Positions 1 through 4,782 of a DNA stretch of 9,348 nucleotides are shown here, one piece after another. Position 1 is the first letter of the stretch. Each line of letters begins with the position of its first letter. A program made the position numbers and the translations under genes. Below the pieces are notes generated by a model. The model was not told the DNA's origin and searched no databases. It saw only the letters and a list, made by a program, of their open reading frames with translations. Source of the DNA: Nitrososphaerota archaeon (GTDB lineage Archaea; Thermoproteota; Nitrososphaeria; Nitrososphaerales; Nitrosopumilaceae); contig JAUWQG010000032.1 of the NCBI GenBank assembly GCA_030611185.1, positions 1-9,348 on the forward strand, read 5' to 3'.

Positions 1-2
1 AA

Positions 3-200
3 CGTCTAGCCGATATGCTTGTTTTACCAGCAAGTCTAGCAAATGGAATGACGGTATTTCAAGTAGATAAAATTTCAAAGCATTTAGAAACAAACCTGTT
101 TGTTGTATCCAAAATCACCGGTTGCAAATATGGAATTGGAAGATTAAGGGACGGTTATGAAGTAAGAATTGAAGGTATTTCATACTCCGGCATCAAGTAA
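3..200 (+). CDS. C-terminal part of an unrecognised protein, or a 61-residue small protein
   Basis: The frame is open from the left edge and ends in TAA at 198-200, giving 65 visible residues; an internal ATG at 15 would give a complete 61-residue protein. I do not recognise the family. The visible part has no membrane segment and no Cys/His metal-binding pattern; it reads as a soluble alpha/beta segment with a basic, glycine-containing stretch (KYGIGRLRDGYEVRIEG) near the end. It converges on the membrane protein gene on the other strand and overlaps its 3' end by 21 nt. There is too little sequence upstream to see a promoter or decide whether the gene starts outside the window. It could also be a chance open frame, although its amino-acid composition looks protein-like. 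Confidence 0.45.
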   Translation, partial: RLADMLVLPASLANGMTVFQVDKISKHLETNLFVVSKITGCKYGIGRLRDGYEVRIEGISYSGIK

Positions 201-674
201 TGCAGCAAAGAAAAGAATTGCGACAGATAACACTACTGTGATCTCGCCTAAAATGATAATTTTCTTTCTTAATTTTTGAATTTGTTGAATTGGCATTTGG
301 TTGGACATAATTTGATCTTCAACGTCTTTTCGAATTACTCTAACATGTACTGCATATGTAATGATTAATGCAATTACTAAAACAATCTTAATGGTAAGAA
401 ATATTCCATAACTTGTTGCCATTAACAAATCAGGTTTACTTAAGAGCAAATGAGAATTGTACAATCCAGTAATCATTAGGATGATTAATGCTGGGACTGC
501 AACTTTGTTGAATCTTTTTCCAACTTTAATCATAATTTGAATTCTTTCTTCTACTGTAGTTGTAATTGTTTTTAGTATAGGTGAAAATACAATTCCAATA
601 AAAATAGAACCCCCAACCCAAATTGCAGCTGCAATAAGATGAATCCATGTAAGAATTGCTTGTTCTATTGGCAT
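180..674 (-). CDS. CopD-like four-helix membrane protein
   Basis: This 164-residue integral membrane protein has four likely helices at about residues 8-30, 58-77, 88-112 and 139-160. The N-terminal helix carries the pattern W-I-H-x3-AAA-x-WVGG (residues 10-22), typical of the CopD/DUF-type copper-resistance membrane family; His12 in helix 1 and His110 at the end of helix 3 are candidate metal or haem ligands. Family knowledge: CopD-like proteins are linked to copper transport across the membrane. Inference: copper handling would suit an ammonia oxidiser, whose respiratory chain is copper-rich, but no copper gene lies next to it here. The start is ATG, with an AT-rich TATA-like stretch (aaatacat on the coding strand) about 26 nt upstream in the divergent intergenic region. 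Related four-helix families are an alternative. Confidence 0.72.
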   Translation of the reverse strand: MPIEQAILTWIHLIAAAIWVGGSIFIGIVFSPILKTITTTVEERIQIMIKVGKRFNKVAVPALIILMITGLYNSHLLLSKPDLLMATSYGIFLTIKIVLVIALIITYAVHVRVIRKDVEDQIMSNQMPIQQIQKLRKKIIILGEITVVLSVAILFFAALLDAGV

Positions 675-756
675 AGAATTTGATGAGTTGAATCAAATAT
701 TATGTATTTGTATCTTGACAACCTTTTTTAGTTGATAGAGATGTGCTATCATTGAT

Positions 757-1251
757 TTGGCTCTTCAAAGTAAACTGCTACTCTATGCAGCAATTGTAGG
801 ACTGTTAGGTTTAATGGGGGTAATTTTTTGGTATGGTAATCTAGATGCTCCAGAAATAGAGCAAGTTGAAATTGAAATAACAGATGTGAAAGTTTTTAGC
901 GTAAACAAAGTGGCTAGTACTGCAAAATTGGCAGTTACATTTCTAGTAAAAAATCCTAGTGATACAACATTTACAGTTTCAGTGATTAGTTATGATTTAT
1001 TTGCAGATGGGACATTATTGGGTTCTGGACAATATTCAACTGTAGATATTGCAATGCCTGGAAGAGCAATATTTAGTTCCGGAGCAGAAATTCCGTTGAA
1101 AAATACATTTGAACTTGAAAAATCAGAAATAAATGATGAAATCTATCAGAAAGTTTTGGATGAGGATATCAGTAGTTTCAAAGCTGAAGGGGTCATTGTT
1201 GCAGAAAGTGCTTGGAGTACAATTGAAAAGGAATTTGATAGTTCTACTTGA
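757..1251 (+). CDS. Membrane-anchored WHy/LEA14-like domain protein
   Basis: This 164-residue protein has one N-terminal hydrophobic segment (about residues 7-27), which should anchor it with the rest outside the cell. Residues about 40-115 form a beta-rich domain with the features of the WHy/LEA14 fold: an alternating beta strand, the turn LVKNPSDTTFTV (residues 63-74, Asn66-Pro67), then a strand ending in DGTLLGSG. Family knowledge: WHy domains occur in stress-related LEA14 proteins and as extracytoplasmic domains in archaea; the molecular role is mostly unknown. The start is TTG at 757, the only usual start codon after the in-frame stop at 736. The gene ends 6 nt before the 3' end of the convergent tRNA-Val. 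A second protein of the same build lies at 6706-7158. Confidence 0.7.
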   Translation: MALQSKLLLYAAIVGLLGLMGVIFWYGNLDAPEIEQVEIEITDVKVFSVNKVASTAKLAVTFLVKNPSDTTFTVSVISYDLFADGTLLGSGQYSTVDIAMPGRAIFSSGAEIPLKNTFELEKSEINDEIYQKVLDEDISSFKAEGVIVAESAWSTIEKEFDSST

Positions 1252-1256
1252 AAAAA
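1251..1256 (-). terminator. T6 run directly after tRNA-Val
   Basis: On the minus strand the tRNA 3' end is followed after one base by six T. Oligo-T runs terminate archaeal RNA polymerase without a hairpin. The run overlaps the stop codon of the convergent WHy-like gene. Confidence 0.5.
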
Positions 1257-1257
1257 G

Positions 1258-1331
1258 TGGGCCGAGTGAGATTCGAACTCACGATCACCGCCGTGTCGAG
1301 GCGGTATCCTAACCAGCTAGACTACCGGCCC
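1258..1331 (-). tRNA. tRNA-Val (anticodon GAC)
   Basis: The minus strand folds into a complete cloverleaf of 74 nt with discriminator A73. The acceptor stem is GGGCCGG paired with TCGGCCC (one G-T), the D stem GTCT/GGAT with loop AGCTGGTTA, the anticodon stem CCGCC/GGCGG and the T arm GTGAG-TTCGAAT-CTCAC. The seven-base anticodon loop is TCGACAC, so the anticodon is GAC, reading Val codons GUC/GUU. Position 33 is C instead of the near-universal U. CCA is not encoded. No intron is seen. A TATA-like stretch (TTAATAAT on the coding strand, 1358-1365) lies about 30 nt upstream. Reading the plus strand instead gives a GTC-containing loop, but the T loop is then wrong (ATTCGAA). Confidence 0.92.
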
Positions 1332-1375
1332 AATGAAAAACAAGACAAGCTTTTGACATTATTAACGTTTAACAA

Positions 1376-2110
1376 ATGAAGGTTGAAAGAAAAGTAAAGA
1401 TGGCTGAAGAATTCACTAGTGAGGAAAAAACTGGCTTGTATAAGGCAATTCATTCCAGACGTGATGTTAGATCACACTTTACCTCTAGACTAATAGAAGA
1501 TGAGATTTTATCTAAAATTCTAAATGCTGCACATCATGCACCTTCAGTTGGTTTCTCGCAACCATGGAATTTCATCTTGATTAAAGATTCTCAAACAAAA
1601 GCTAGAATCAAGGAATCCTTTGAGAAGGAAAAAGAAAGTTCTTCGCAATTAATTGAAGATCCTAAAAGATCAAAATACCTTTCATTTAAGCTCGAAGGAA
1701 TTTTAGAATCTCCTGTAAATCTTTGTGTAACTTATGATCCATCAAAATTTGGCCCTTTTGTAATTGGACGATCAAGCATTCCAGAGGCTGGATTGTATAG
1801 TGTATGTTGTGCTATTCAAAATCTTTGGCTTGCAGCAAGAACAGAAGGTGTGGGCCTTGGTTGGGTAAGTATCCTTTCAAATGATGTTCTAAAAGAAGTG
1901 TTAAATTTGCCAAATCATGTAATTCCCGTTGCATATTTGTGCTTGGGATATGTGGATGAGTTTGCAACAAAGCCTGATTTGGAAACTGCTGGATGGCTTC
2001 CAAGGCTTGGTCTAAAGGACGTGATATTTTTTGAAAAATGGGAAGATAAAGAAAATTTAAGCTGGAAAAACATACAAAATATTATCAAAACCAATCCTGA
2101 TTACGCTTAA
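1376..2110 (+). CDS. bluB: 5,6-dimethylbenzimidazole synthase BluB
   Basis: BluB is a nitroreductase-fold flavoenzyme that uses O2 to fragment reduced FMN into 5,6-dimethylbenzimidazole, the lower ligand of cobalamin. Visible family motifs are RRDVRSHF (residues 28-35), GFSQPWNF (59-66), GRSSIPE (131-137), the helix CAIQNLWLAARTEGVGLGWV (145-164) followed by Ser165, and the C-terminal PDLETAGW (200-207). Asp30 and Ser165 have the same spacing as Asp32 and Ser167, the catalytic residues of Sinorhizobium BluB. Length is 244 residues, near the family norm. The ATG at 1376 gives the longest form; an in-frame ATG at 1400 (MAEEF...) still keeps the whole domain and may be the true start, because the only TATA-like stretch (about 1357-1364) lies too close to 1376. 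The downstream gene beyond tRNA-Arg encodes a flavin reductase that could supply FMNH2. Confidence 0.93.
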   Translation: MKVERKVKMAEEFTSEEKTGLYKAIHSRRDVRSHFTSRLIEDEILSKILNAAHHAPSVGFSQPWNFILIKDSQTKARIKESFEKEKESSSQLIEDPKRSKYLSFKLEGILESPVNLCVTYDPSKFGPFVIGRSSIPEAGLYSVCCAIQNLWLAARTEGVGLGWVSILSNDVLKEVLNLPNHVIPVAYLCLGYVDEFATKPDLETAGWLPRLGLKDVIFFEKWEDKENLSWKNIQNIIKTNPDYA

Positions 2111-2116
2111 ATAATT
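2106..2116 (+). promoter_or_regulatory. TATA element of tRNA-Arg, overlapping the bluB stop codon
   Basis: CTTAAATAATT is centred about 25 nt before the first base of tRNA-Arg, the usual archaeal TATA distance. It overlaps the TAA stop of bluB. Confidence 0.5.
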
Positions 2117-2123
2117 AAAAGTA

Positions 2124-2131
2124 TTTTTTTT
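2124..2131 (+). terminator. T8 run after bluB
   Basis: Eight T in a row lie 14 nt after the bluB stop codon and 3 nt before tRNA-Arg. This is a plausible intrinsic archaeal terminator for the bluB transcript, separating it from the tRNA, which has its own TATA element. Confidence 0.45.
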
Positions 2132-2134
2132 GCT

Positions 2135-2227
2135 GGGCTGGTGGCGCAGAGTCAATTAGACGCGAAACATGGATAGCGTGGTAGCCTCCTAAGTTACAGG
2201 TCGAGGGATCGAAGCCCTCCCAGCCCG
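2135..2227 (+). tRNA. tRNA-Arg (anticodon CCT) with a D-loop intron
   Basis: The gene spans 93 nt and folds as a tRNA only if 17-18 nt are removed. Acceptor stem GGGCTGG (2135-2141) pairs fully with CCAGCCC (2220-2226), discriminator G at 2227. D stem is GCGC (2144-2147) with GCGT (2176-2179). Anticodon stem GTAGC (2181-2185) and GTTAC (2193-2197) encloses loop CTCCTAA, anticodon CCT at 2188-2190. T arm is GAGGG-ATCGAAG-CCCTC (2203-2219), with A instead of T at position 54. The D loop is 28 nt; a normal one is 8-11. Removing 2150-2166 or 2150-2167 leaves AG(A)CATGGATA, a normal archaeal D loop with G18G19. CCA is not encoded. Confidence 0.9.
2150..2166 (+). other. Noncanonical tRNA intron in the D loop (17-18 nt)
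   Basis: The insert can form a bulge-helix-bulge-like target of the archaeal splicing endonuclease: exon CGC (2145-2147) pairs with GCG (2162-2164), flanked by three-base bulges AGA (2148-2150) and AAA (2165-2167), and an inner hairpin GTC (2151-2153)/GAC (2159-2161) closes the loop AATTA. Cuts after the second base of each bulge give an intron of 2150-2166. The outer helix is weak (only G2144-C2168), so the 3' boundary could be 2167. Noncanonical introns are known in thaumarchaeal and crenarchaeal tRNAs. Confidence 0.72.
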
Positions 2228-2255
2228 TTTTTAAAATTTAAAAAAATTATTGCGG

Positions 2256-2267
2256 TTTAAATATAAA
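2256..2267 (+). promoter_or_regulatory. TATA element of the flavin reductase gene
   Basis: TTTAAATATAAA is centred about 25 nt before the ATG at 2285, the position expected for a leaderless archaeal transcript starting at or next to the start codon. Confidence 0.55.
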
Positions 2268-2284
2268 GATAATTTTGGAAGGTT

Positions 2285-2812
2285 ATGAAAGTCGTAGTAA
2301 TTTCAGCTAGCCCTAGAAAAAATGCCAATACTCAATTAATTATGAAACATGTTTTTGAATATACCAAATCAAAAGATGCAGATGTTAAATTCATTAATCT
2401 TTCTGAAGGTCAAATTGAATGTTACAGAGGTCCTGAAGAAGAGTACAACGAAGCTACAAAAAATGCAACCAGAGACATTATGGATGCAGATGTATGGTTA
2501 ATTGGATCTCCAATTTATAATTCATTTTTTAGTTCAGCATTAAAAAATTTGTTTGAATATGTTAATTATAAAAAAACAGAAGGGAAAGTTGCAGGTATGG
2601 CCATAATGGCAGCAGGTAATATCGGGTTTATTGACGTCCAGACTTTGATAACTCAACTATTATCATATTTTCGAGTGATTACTAACCCTAAAGCAGTATT
2701 TTTGACCGTAGATTCAATATCTAATAATGTCTTATCTGATGAATCTGCAAAAGAGAGATTAAATGAGATGGTGGATGGAACACTTGAGATGGCAACTAAG
2801 CTTCAAAATTAG
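2285..2812 (+). CDS. Flavodoxin-fold NAD(P)H-dependent FMN reductase
   Basis: This 175-residue cytoplasmic protein belongs to the NADPH-dependent FMN reductase/flavodoxin-like superfamily. It starts with a beta strand and the FMN phosphate-binding loop SASPRKNANT (residues 7-16); around residues 77-95 it has GSPIYNSFFSSALKNLFEYV, the second flavin-binding loop and following helix typical of this group. No Cys-cluster of iron-sulfur flavoproteins is present. Family members reduce free or bound FMN, or quinones, with NAD(P)H. The gene starts with ATG and has a clear TATA element 25 nt upstream. It lies downstream of bluB with only tRNA-Arg between; the reduced flavin that BluB consumes could come from this enzyme, which is an inference from context. 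Substrate and physiological electron acceptor cannot be read from sequence. Confidence 0.82.
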   Translation: MKVVVISASPRKNANTQLIMKHVFEYTKSKDADVKFINLSEGQIECYRGPEEEYNEATKNATRDIMDADVWLIGSPIYNSFFSSALKNLFEYVNYKKTEGKVAGMAIMAAGNIGFIDVQTLITQLLSYFRVITNPKAVFLTVDSISNNVLSDESAKERLNEMVDGTLEMATKLQN

Positions 2813-3134
2813 ATTCAAGATACAATATCTTATAAAAAATTAGTACTGTTTTCATTAAAAGAAATTTATTTTAATTTGTTTTTAGTTGAAAAACTCGTTT
2901 AAAGAAAAAATTCCTAATTATTAAATTATAATTAATTCATATAATTTCTGTTTATGACTGAATTTGGTCGTAAAAAGATGTAATCATTAAGATAAAAGTG
3001 AAAAAGTAATAAAAATTAAAATTTACAAATAATTTTTCTAAGTATCATTTGTAAATTTTCTCTTCTACAGAAAAAACACATTTCATTTGAAATTAAAAAA
3101 TGTAAGAGTCAAATATCATTATGAAATAGAAATT
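2813..3134. other. AT-rich intergenic stretch without a credible gene
   Basis: About 320 nt between the flavin reductase and the small Cys-rich gene. Six-base arms AAGATA/TATCTT with a 3-nt loop (2817-2831) lie just after the reductase stop codon. An ATG at 2954 opens only nine codons (MTEFGRKKM), preceded by an AT-rich TATA-like stretch near 2920-2932. An exact 13-bp inverted repeat lies at 3018-3059 and a smaller one, ATTTCA-TT-TGAAAT, at about 3081-3094. I see no tRNA-like or other known RNA fold. Confidence 0.6.
3018..3059. repeat. Exact 13-bp inverted repeat, 16-nt spacer
   Basis: AAAATTTACAAAT (3018-3030) and its exact reverse complement ATTTGTAAATTTT (3047-3059) are separated by 16 nt. 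The arms contain only one G:C pair, so a hairpin would be weak; an operator for a dimeric regulator or a small-RNA stem are both possible. It lies 75 nt upstream of the 41-residue Cys-rich gene. Confidence 0.6.
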
Positions 3135-3260
3135 ATGTCAATGAGTGTAAAAAAAGATCCAACCGAATTATGTTCATGTAAGTGTCATTATGGTGGAGCT
3201 GTTAGTTGTCCTGGATGTAAAGGAAATCATGGGATAGTTTGTTGTCATTGTAAAGATTAA
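3135..3260 (+). CDS. 41-residue cysteine-rich metal-binding-type protein
   Basis: A short frame from ATG 3135 to TAA 3258-3260 encodes 41 residues with eight Cys (13, 15, 17, 25, 28, 36, 37, 39) and three His (18, 32, 38). The order is CSCKCH (13-18), CPGC (25-28) and CCHC (36-39). Such a density of paired Cys does not arise by chance in AT-rich noncoding DNA and suggests a two-site zinc-binding or metallothionein-like microprotein. The N-terminal twelve residues are polar and carry no signal peptide. A second ATG at codon 3 is possible. No strong TATA element is seen at the leaderless distance. It ends 2 nt before the convergent coiled-coil reading frame. The family is not recognised; compare the Cys-rich proteins at 5702-5857 and 5909-6100. 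Confidence 0.72.
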   Translation: MSMSVKKDPTELCSCKCHYGGAVSCPGCKGNHGIVCCHCKD

Positions 3261-3262
3261 TA

Positions 3263-3514
3263 CTATTTTTTTGATTTTGATGCTAACATCTTAAGATTTG
3301 CAAGTTCAGTCTTTAAAGATTCAATTTGGACCAAAGTTTGTAGATTTGAAATTTCTTGATTTAATCTCTCAATCTCATCATCTTTTATTTTTACACTTTC
3401 TTTTAGAGAATTTAGATCTTCAGTTAATTCTATTTTTGCTTCTTTAATTTCACTTTGACTTGCACGTTTTCCATCTGCTGTATAAATTTGGGAAACTTGT
3501 TGAGATTTATTCAA
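3263..3514 (-). CDS. Coiled-coil reading frame, probable tail of the upstream membrane protein
   Basis: This frame encodes 83 residues if begun at the TTG at 3514; it is a polar, Lys/Glu-rich helix with heptad-like Leu/Ile spacing (for example SLKESVKIKDDEIERLNQEI), ending ASKSKK. It is very likely coding, but has no convincing start of its own: no TATA element lies about 26 nt before the TTG, and the open frame further upstream only shadows the membrane protein gene. It joins the membrane protein frame directly at a run of ten A on the coding strand (3517-3526). Removing one A gives a single 158-residue protein with two membrane helices and a cytoplasmic or external coiled-coil tail. The break may be a sequencing error, a real frameshift mutation or slippage. 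Confidence 0.65.
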   Translation of the reverse strand: MNKSQQVSQIYTADGKRASQSEIKEAKIELTEDLNSLKESVKIKDDEIERLNQEISNLQTLVQIESLKTELANLKMLASKSKK

Positions 3515-3740
3515 GCTTTTTTTTTTCGTGTGTGGTATGAGATGCATCATGATGTGTATAGTCAGTACTCCTTTGAGAAATCCAGCAGACAATGGTTAGG
3601 AACCAAGTTACTGGGACTGCAATAATAAACACGATATTTAGAATGTCTGCAATGCCTACGAAAATGGGCCACAAACCTGTAAGTATTGCTGCAAAAACTC
3701 CTGTTACTAAAGTAGCTAAATGGTTTCCTACATAGCCCAT
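3507..3740 (-). CDS. Two-helix membrane protein, frame ends after an A10 run
   Basis: The 77-residue reading frame has two hydrophobic segments (about residues 6-28 and 32-54), then a His-rich, charged stretch (YTHHDASHTTHE, residues 61-72) and stops within a few codons after ten consecutive A. The start is ATG at 3740, with a good TATA element 27 nt upstream. No family is recognised; short helical-hairpin proteins of this kind often act as scaffolds or channel subunits, but that is not shown here. The abrupt end and the coiled-coil frame that continues in the +1 frame suggest that the native product is 158 residues, N-terminal hairpin plus C-terminal coiled coil. Confidence 0.68.
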   Translation of the reverse strand: MGYVGNHLATLVTGVFAAILTGLWPIFVGIADILNIVFIIAVPVTWFLTIVCWISQRSTDYTHHDASHTTHEKKKLE

Positions 3741-3762
3741 TATTTAGTCAGAAAATTTCATC

Positions 3763-3771
3763 GCTTATAAC
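3763..3771 (-). promoter_or_regulatory. TATA element of the two-helix membrane protein gene
   Basis: GTTATAAGC on the coding strand is centred 27 nt before the ATG at 3740, matching an archaeal leaderless promoter. It places the promoter in the 85-nt gap after the HTH gene, so the two are separate transcription units or at least independently started. Confidence 0.6.
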
Positions 3772-3825
3772 AGTAATGCTAGAAATCAACGAATGATAAT
3801 AATTAAAAAGAAAAAGGAGCCGAAT

Positions 3826-4050
3826 TTATTCGTCTTCTTCAGGAGTAGTTTTAGGCATGTCAGATTGTAAGATCTGGATTTTTTGTAATAATTCAGTTCT
3901 AAGATCTCTTGCTACTCTTCTAACAGTTGGTCGTGGAACTCCAAGTTCATCTACTACTTTGGTATAGATGTCTTGTTTGTCAGTTACTCCTTTGTCTAAA
4001 TAAGAATTAATTGCTTCTTTAATTATCGTGCTCTGATTTGTACGATTCAA
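3826..4050 (-). CDS. Small helix-turn-helix DNA-binding protein
   Basis: This 74-residue basic protein is all-helical in pattern, with a likely helix-turn-helix around residues 23-50: a first helix (KQDIYTKVVDEL), the turn GVPRP and a basic recognition helix TVRRVARDLRTEL. The last ten residues are acidic (PKTTPEEDE). No ligand-binding domain is attached, so it would act as a small, probably dimeric, transcription factor or chromatin-associated protein. The start is TTG; a TATA box lies 26 nt upstream, so the mRNA should be leaderless with TTG as its first codon. An inverted repeat fills the space between TATA box and start codon, which suggests that the protein represses its own gene. The exact family is not recognised. 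Confidence 0.75.
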   Translation of the reverse strand: MNRTNQSTIIKEAINSYLDKGVTDKQDIYTKVVDELGVPRPTVRRVARDLRTELLQKIQILQSDMPKTTPEEDE

Positions 4051-4071
4051 CGAATTTTTATTTTATTCGTT
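4049..4071. promoter_or_regulatory. 7-9-7 inverted repeat, putative operator of the HTH gene
   Basis: AACGAAT (4049-4055) and ATTCGTT (4065-4071) are exact inverted copies separated by nine A/T bases. The repeat sits between the TATA box and the predicted transcription start and covers the TTG start codon, so a bound protein would block polymerase. Single copies of ACGAAT/ATTCGT also occur at 3789-3794, 3829-3834 and 4194-4199. Confidence 0.55.
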
Positions 4072-4080
4072 CTATATAAC
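4072..4080 (-). promoter_or_regulatory. TATA element of the HTH gene
   Basis: GTTATATAG on the coding strand is centred 26 nt before the TTG start at 4050, the textbook archaeal TATA distance for a leaderless transcript. Confidence 0.65.
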
Positions 4081-4305
4081 ACTATAACTTGTAAATTTAG
4101 ATTTAATTTATTTTTAATATATTTTTTACAATTTAGAATAATACAAATTTGTTTATGTAAGTTTTATCTCAACTAAAAATTATAATTTTTTTAACGAATT
4201 ACGTATTAACATTTGAAAAAATTTCATTTTAAAATAATCATCTTTAAAAAATTTTGAAGATTTCTACACAAAAGACTCTTAAGGTGATATGATAGAAAAT
4301 CATTA

Positions 4306-4782
4306 TTGAGTAATATTATTATTGATACAAATTTTGGAAAAATTTCCTTTAAATTACTACCTGAGTTGGCTCCAGAGTCAGTTAGGAATTTTGAAAAATT
4401 AGCCAAGGACGGATTCTATGATGGAACTCTATTTCACAGAGTTATTCCAGGATTTATGATTCAAGGAGGGGATCCAAACACCAAAGGAGGAGATAAAGGT
4501 AGTTGGGGAACGGGAGGCCCTGGTTATTCTATGAAGGCTGAATTTAGTTCAAGATCTCATTTGCGTGGAATTGTTTCTATGGCAAGATCACAGGATCCAG
4601 ATAGTGCTGGTTCACAATTTTTTATCGTAACAGCTGATAGTACATTTTTGGATAGACAGTATACTGTCTTTGGGGAAGTGACTGAAGGAATGGATATTGC
4701 AGATAAAATTGTGAATTTGCAAAAGGATGGTAATGATTGTCCTTTGGAAGAGGCAAAAATGCTTCATGTAACAGTGGAATAG
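4306..4782 (+). CDS. Cyclophilin-type peptidyl-prolyl cis-trans isomerase
   Basis: This is a 158-residue single-domain cyclophilin that catalyses proline cis-trans isomerisation in the cytoplasm. The whole core is present: LFHRVIPGFMIQGGDP (residues 42-57) with the catalytic Arg45 and Gln53, the GGPGY loop, LRGIVSMAR (86-94), SAGSQFFI (100-107) and LDRQYTVFGEV (115-125). The Trp that gives human cyclophilin A its cyclosporin sensitivity is Phe114 here, and the active-site His126 equivalent is Tyr119, as in many microbial forms. No signal peptide is present. The start is TTG; an in-frame stop at 4285 leaves no alternative upstream. A GGTGAT element at 4283-4288 matches a Shine-Dalgarno core, but is 17 nt from the start, which is too far. 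The next gene begins at the base after the stop codon. Confidence 0.95.
   Translation: MSNIIIDTNFGKISFKLLPELAPESVRNFEKLAKDGFYDGTLFHRVIPGFMIQGGDPNTKGGDKGSWGTGGPGYSMKAEFSSRSHLRGIVSMARSQDPDSAGSQFFIVTADSTFLDRQYTVFGEVTEGMDIADKIVNLQKDGNDCPLEEAKMLHVTVE

Noticed and set aside
1812..2003. Open frame on the minus strand inside bluB (63 codons)
   Set aside because: It is antisense to the conserved core of BluB and shows no domain-like sequence.
2954..2983. Nine-codon frame MTEFGRKKM after a TATA-like stretch
   Set aside because: It looks like a start of a protein and could be a gene relic or leader peptide, but nine codons are too few to support either.
3018..3134. Possible CRISPR leader or repeat unit around the inverted repeat
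   Set aside because: The repeat occurs once; there are no regularly spaced copies and no cas genes.
4175..4190. 16-nt perfect palindrome AAAAATTATAATTTTT
   Set aside because: Pure A/T palindromes are expected in such AT-rich intergenic DNA; no partner site or positional logic.
4283..4288. GGTGAT as Shine-Dalgarno site for cyclophilin
   Set aside because: Good match to the archaeal core, but 17 nt from the TTG, and the nearer ATG at 4290 is in another frame that stops after six codons.
4224..4406. Open frame on the minus strand before and within the cyclophilin gene
   Set aside because: Low-complexity Leu/Asn/Lys composition from AT-rich DNA and overlap with the conserved cyclophilin start.
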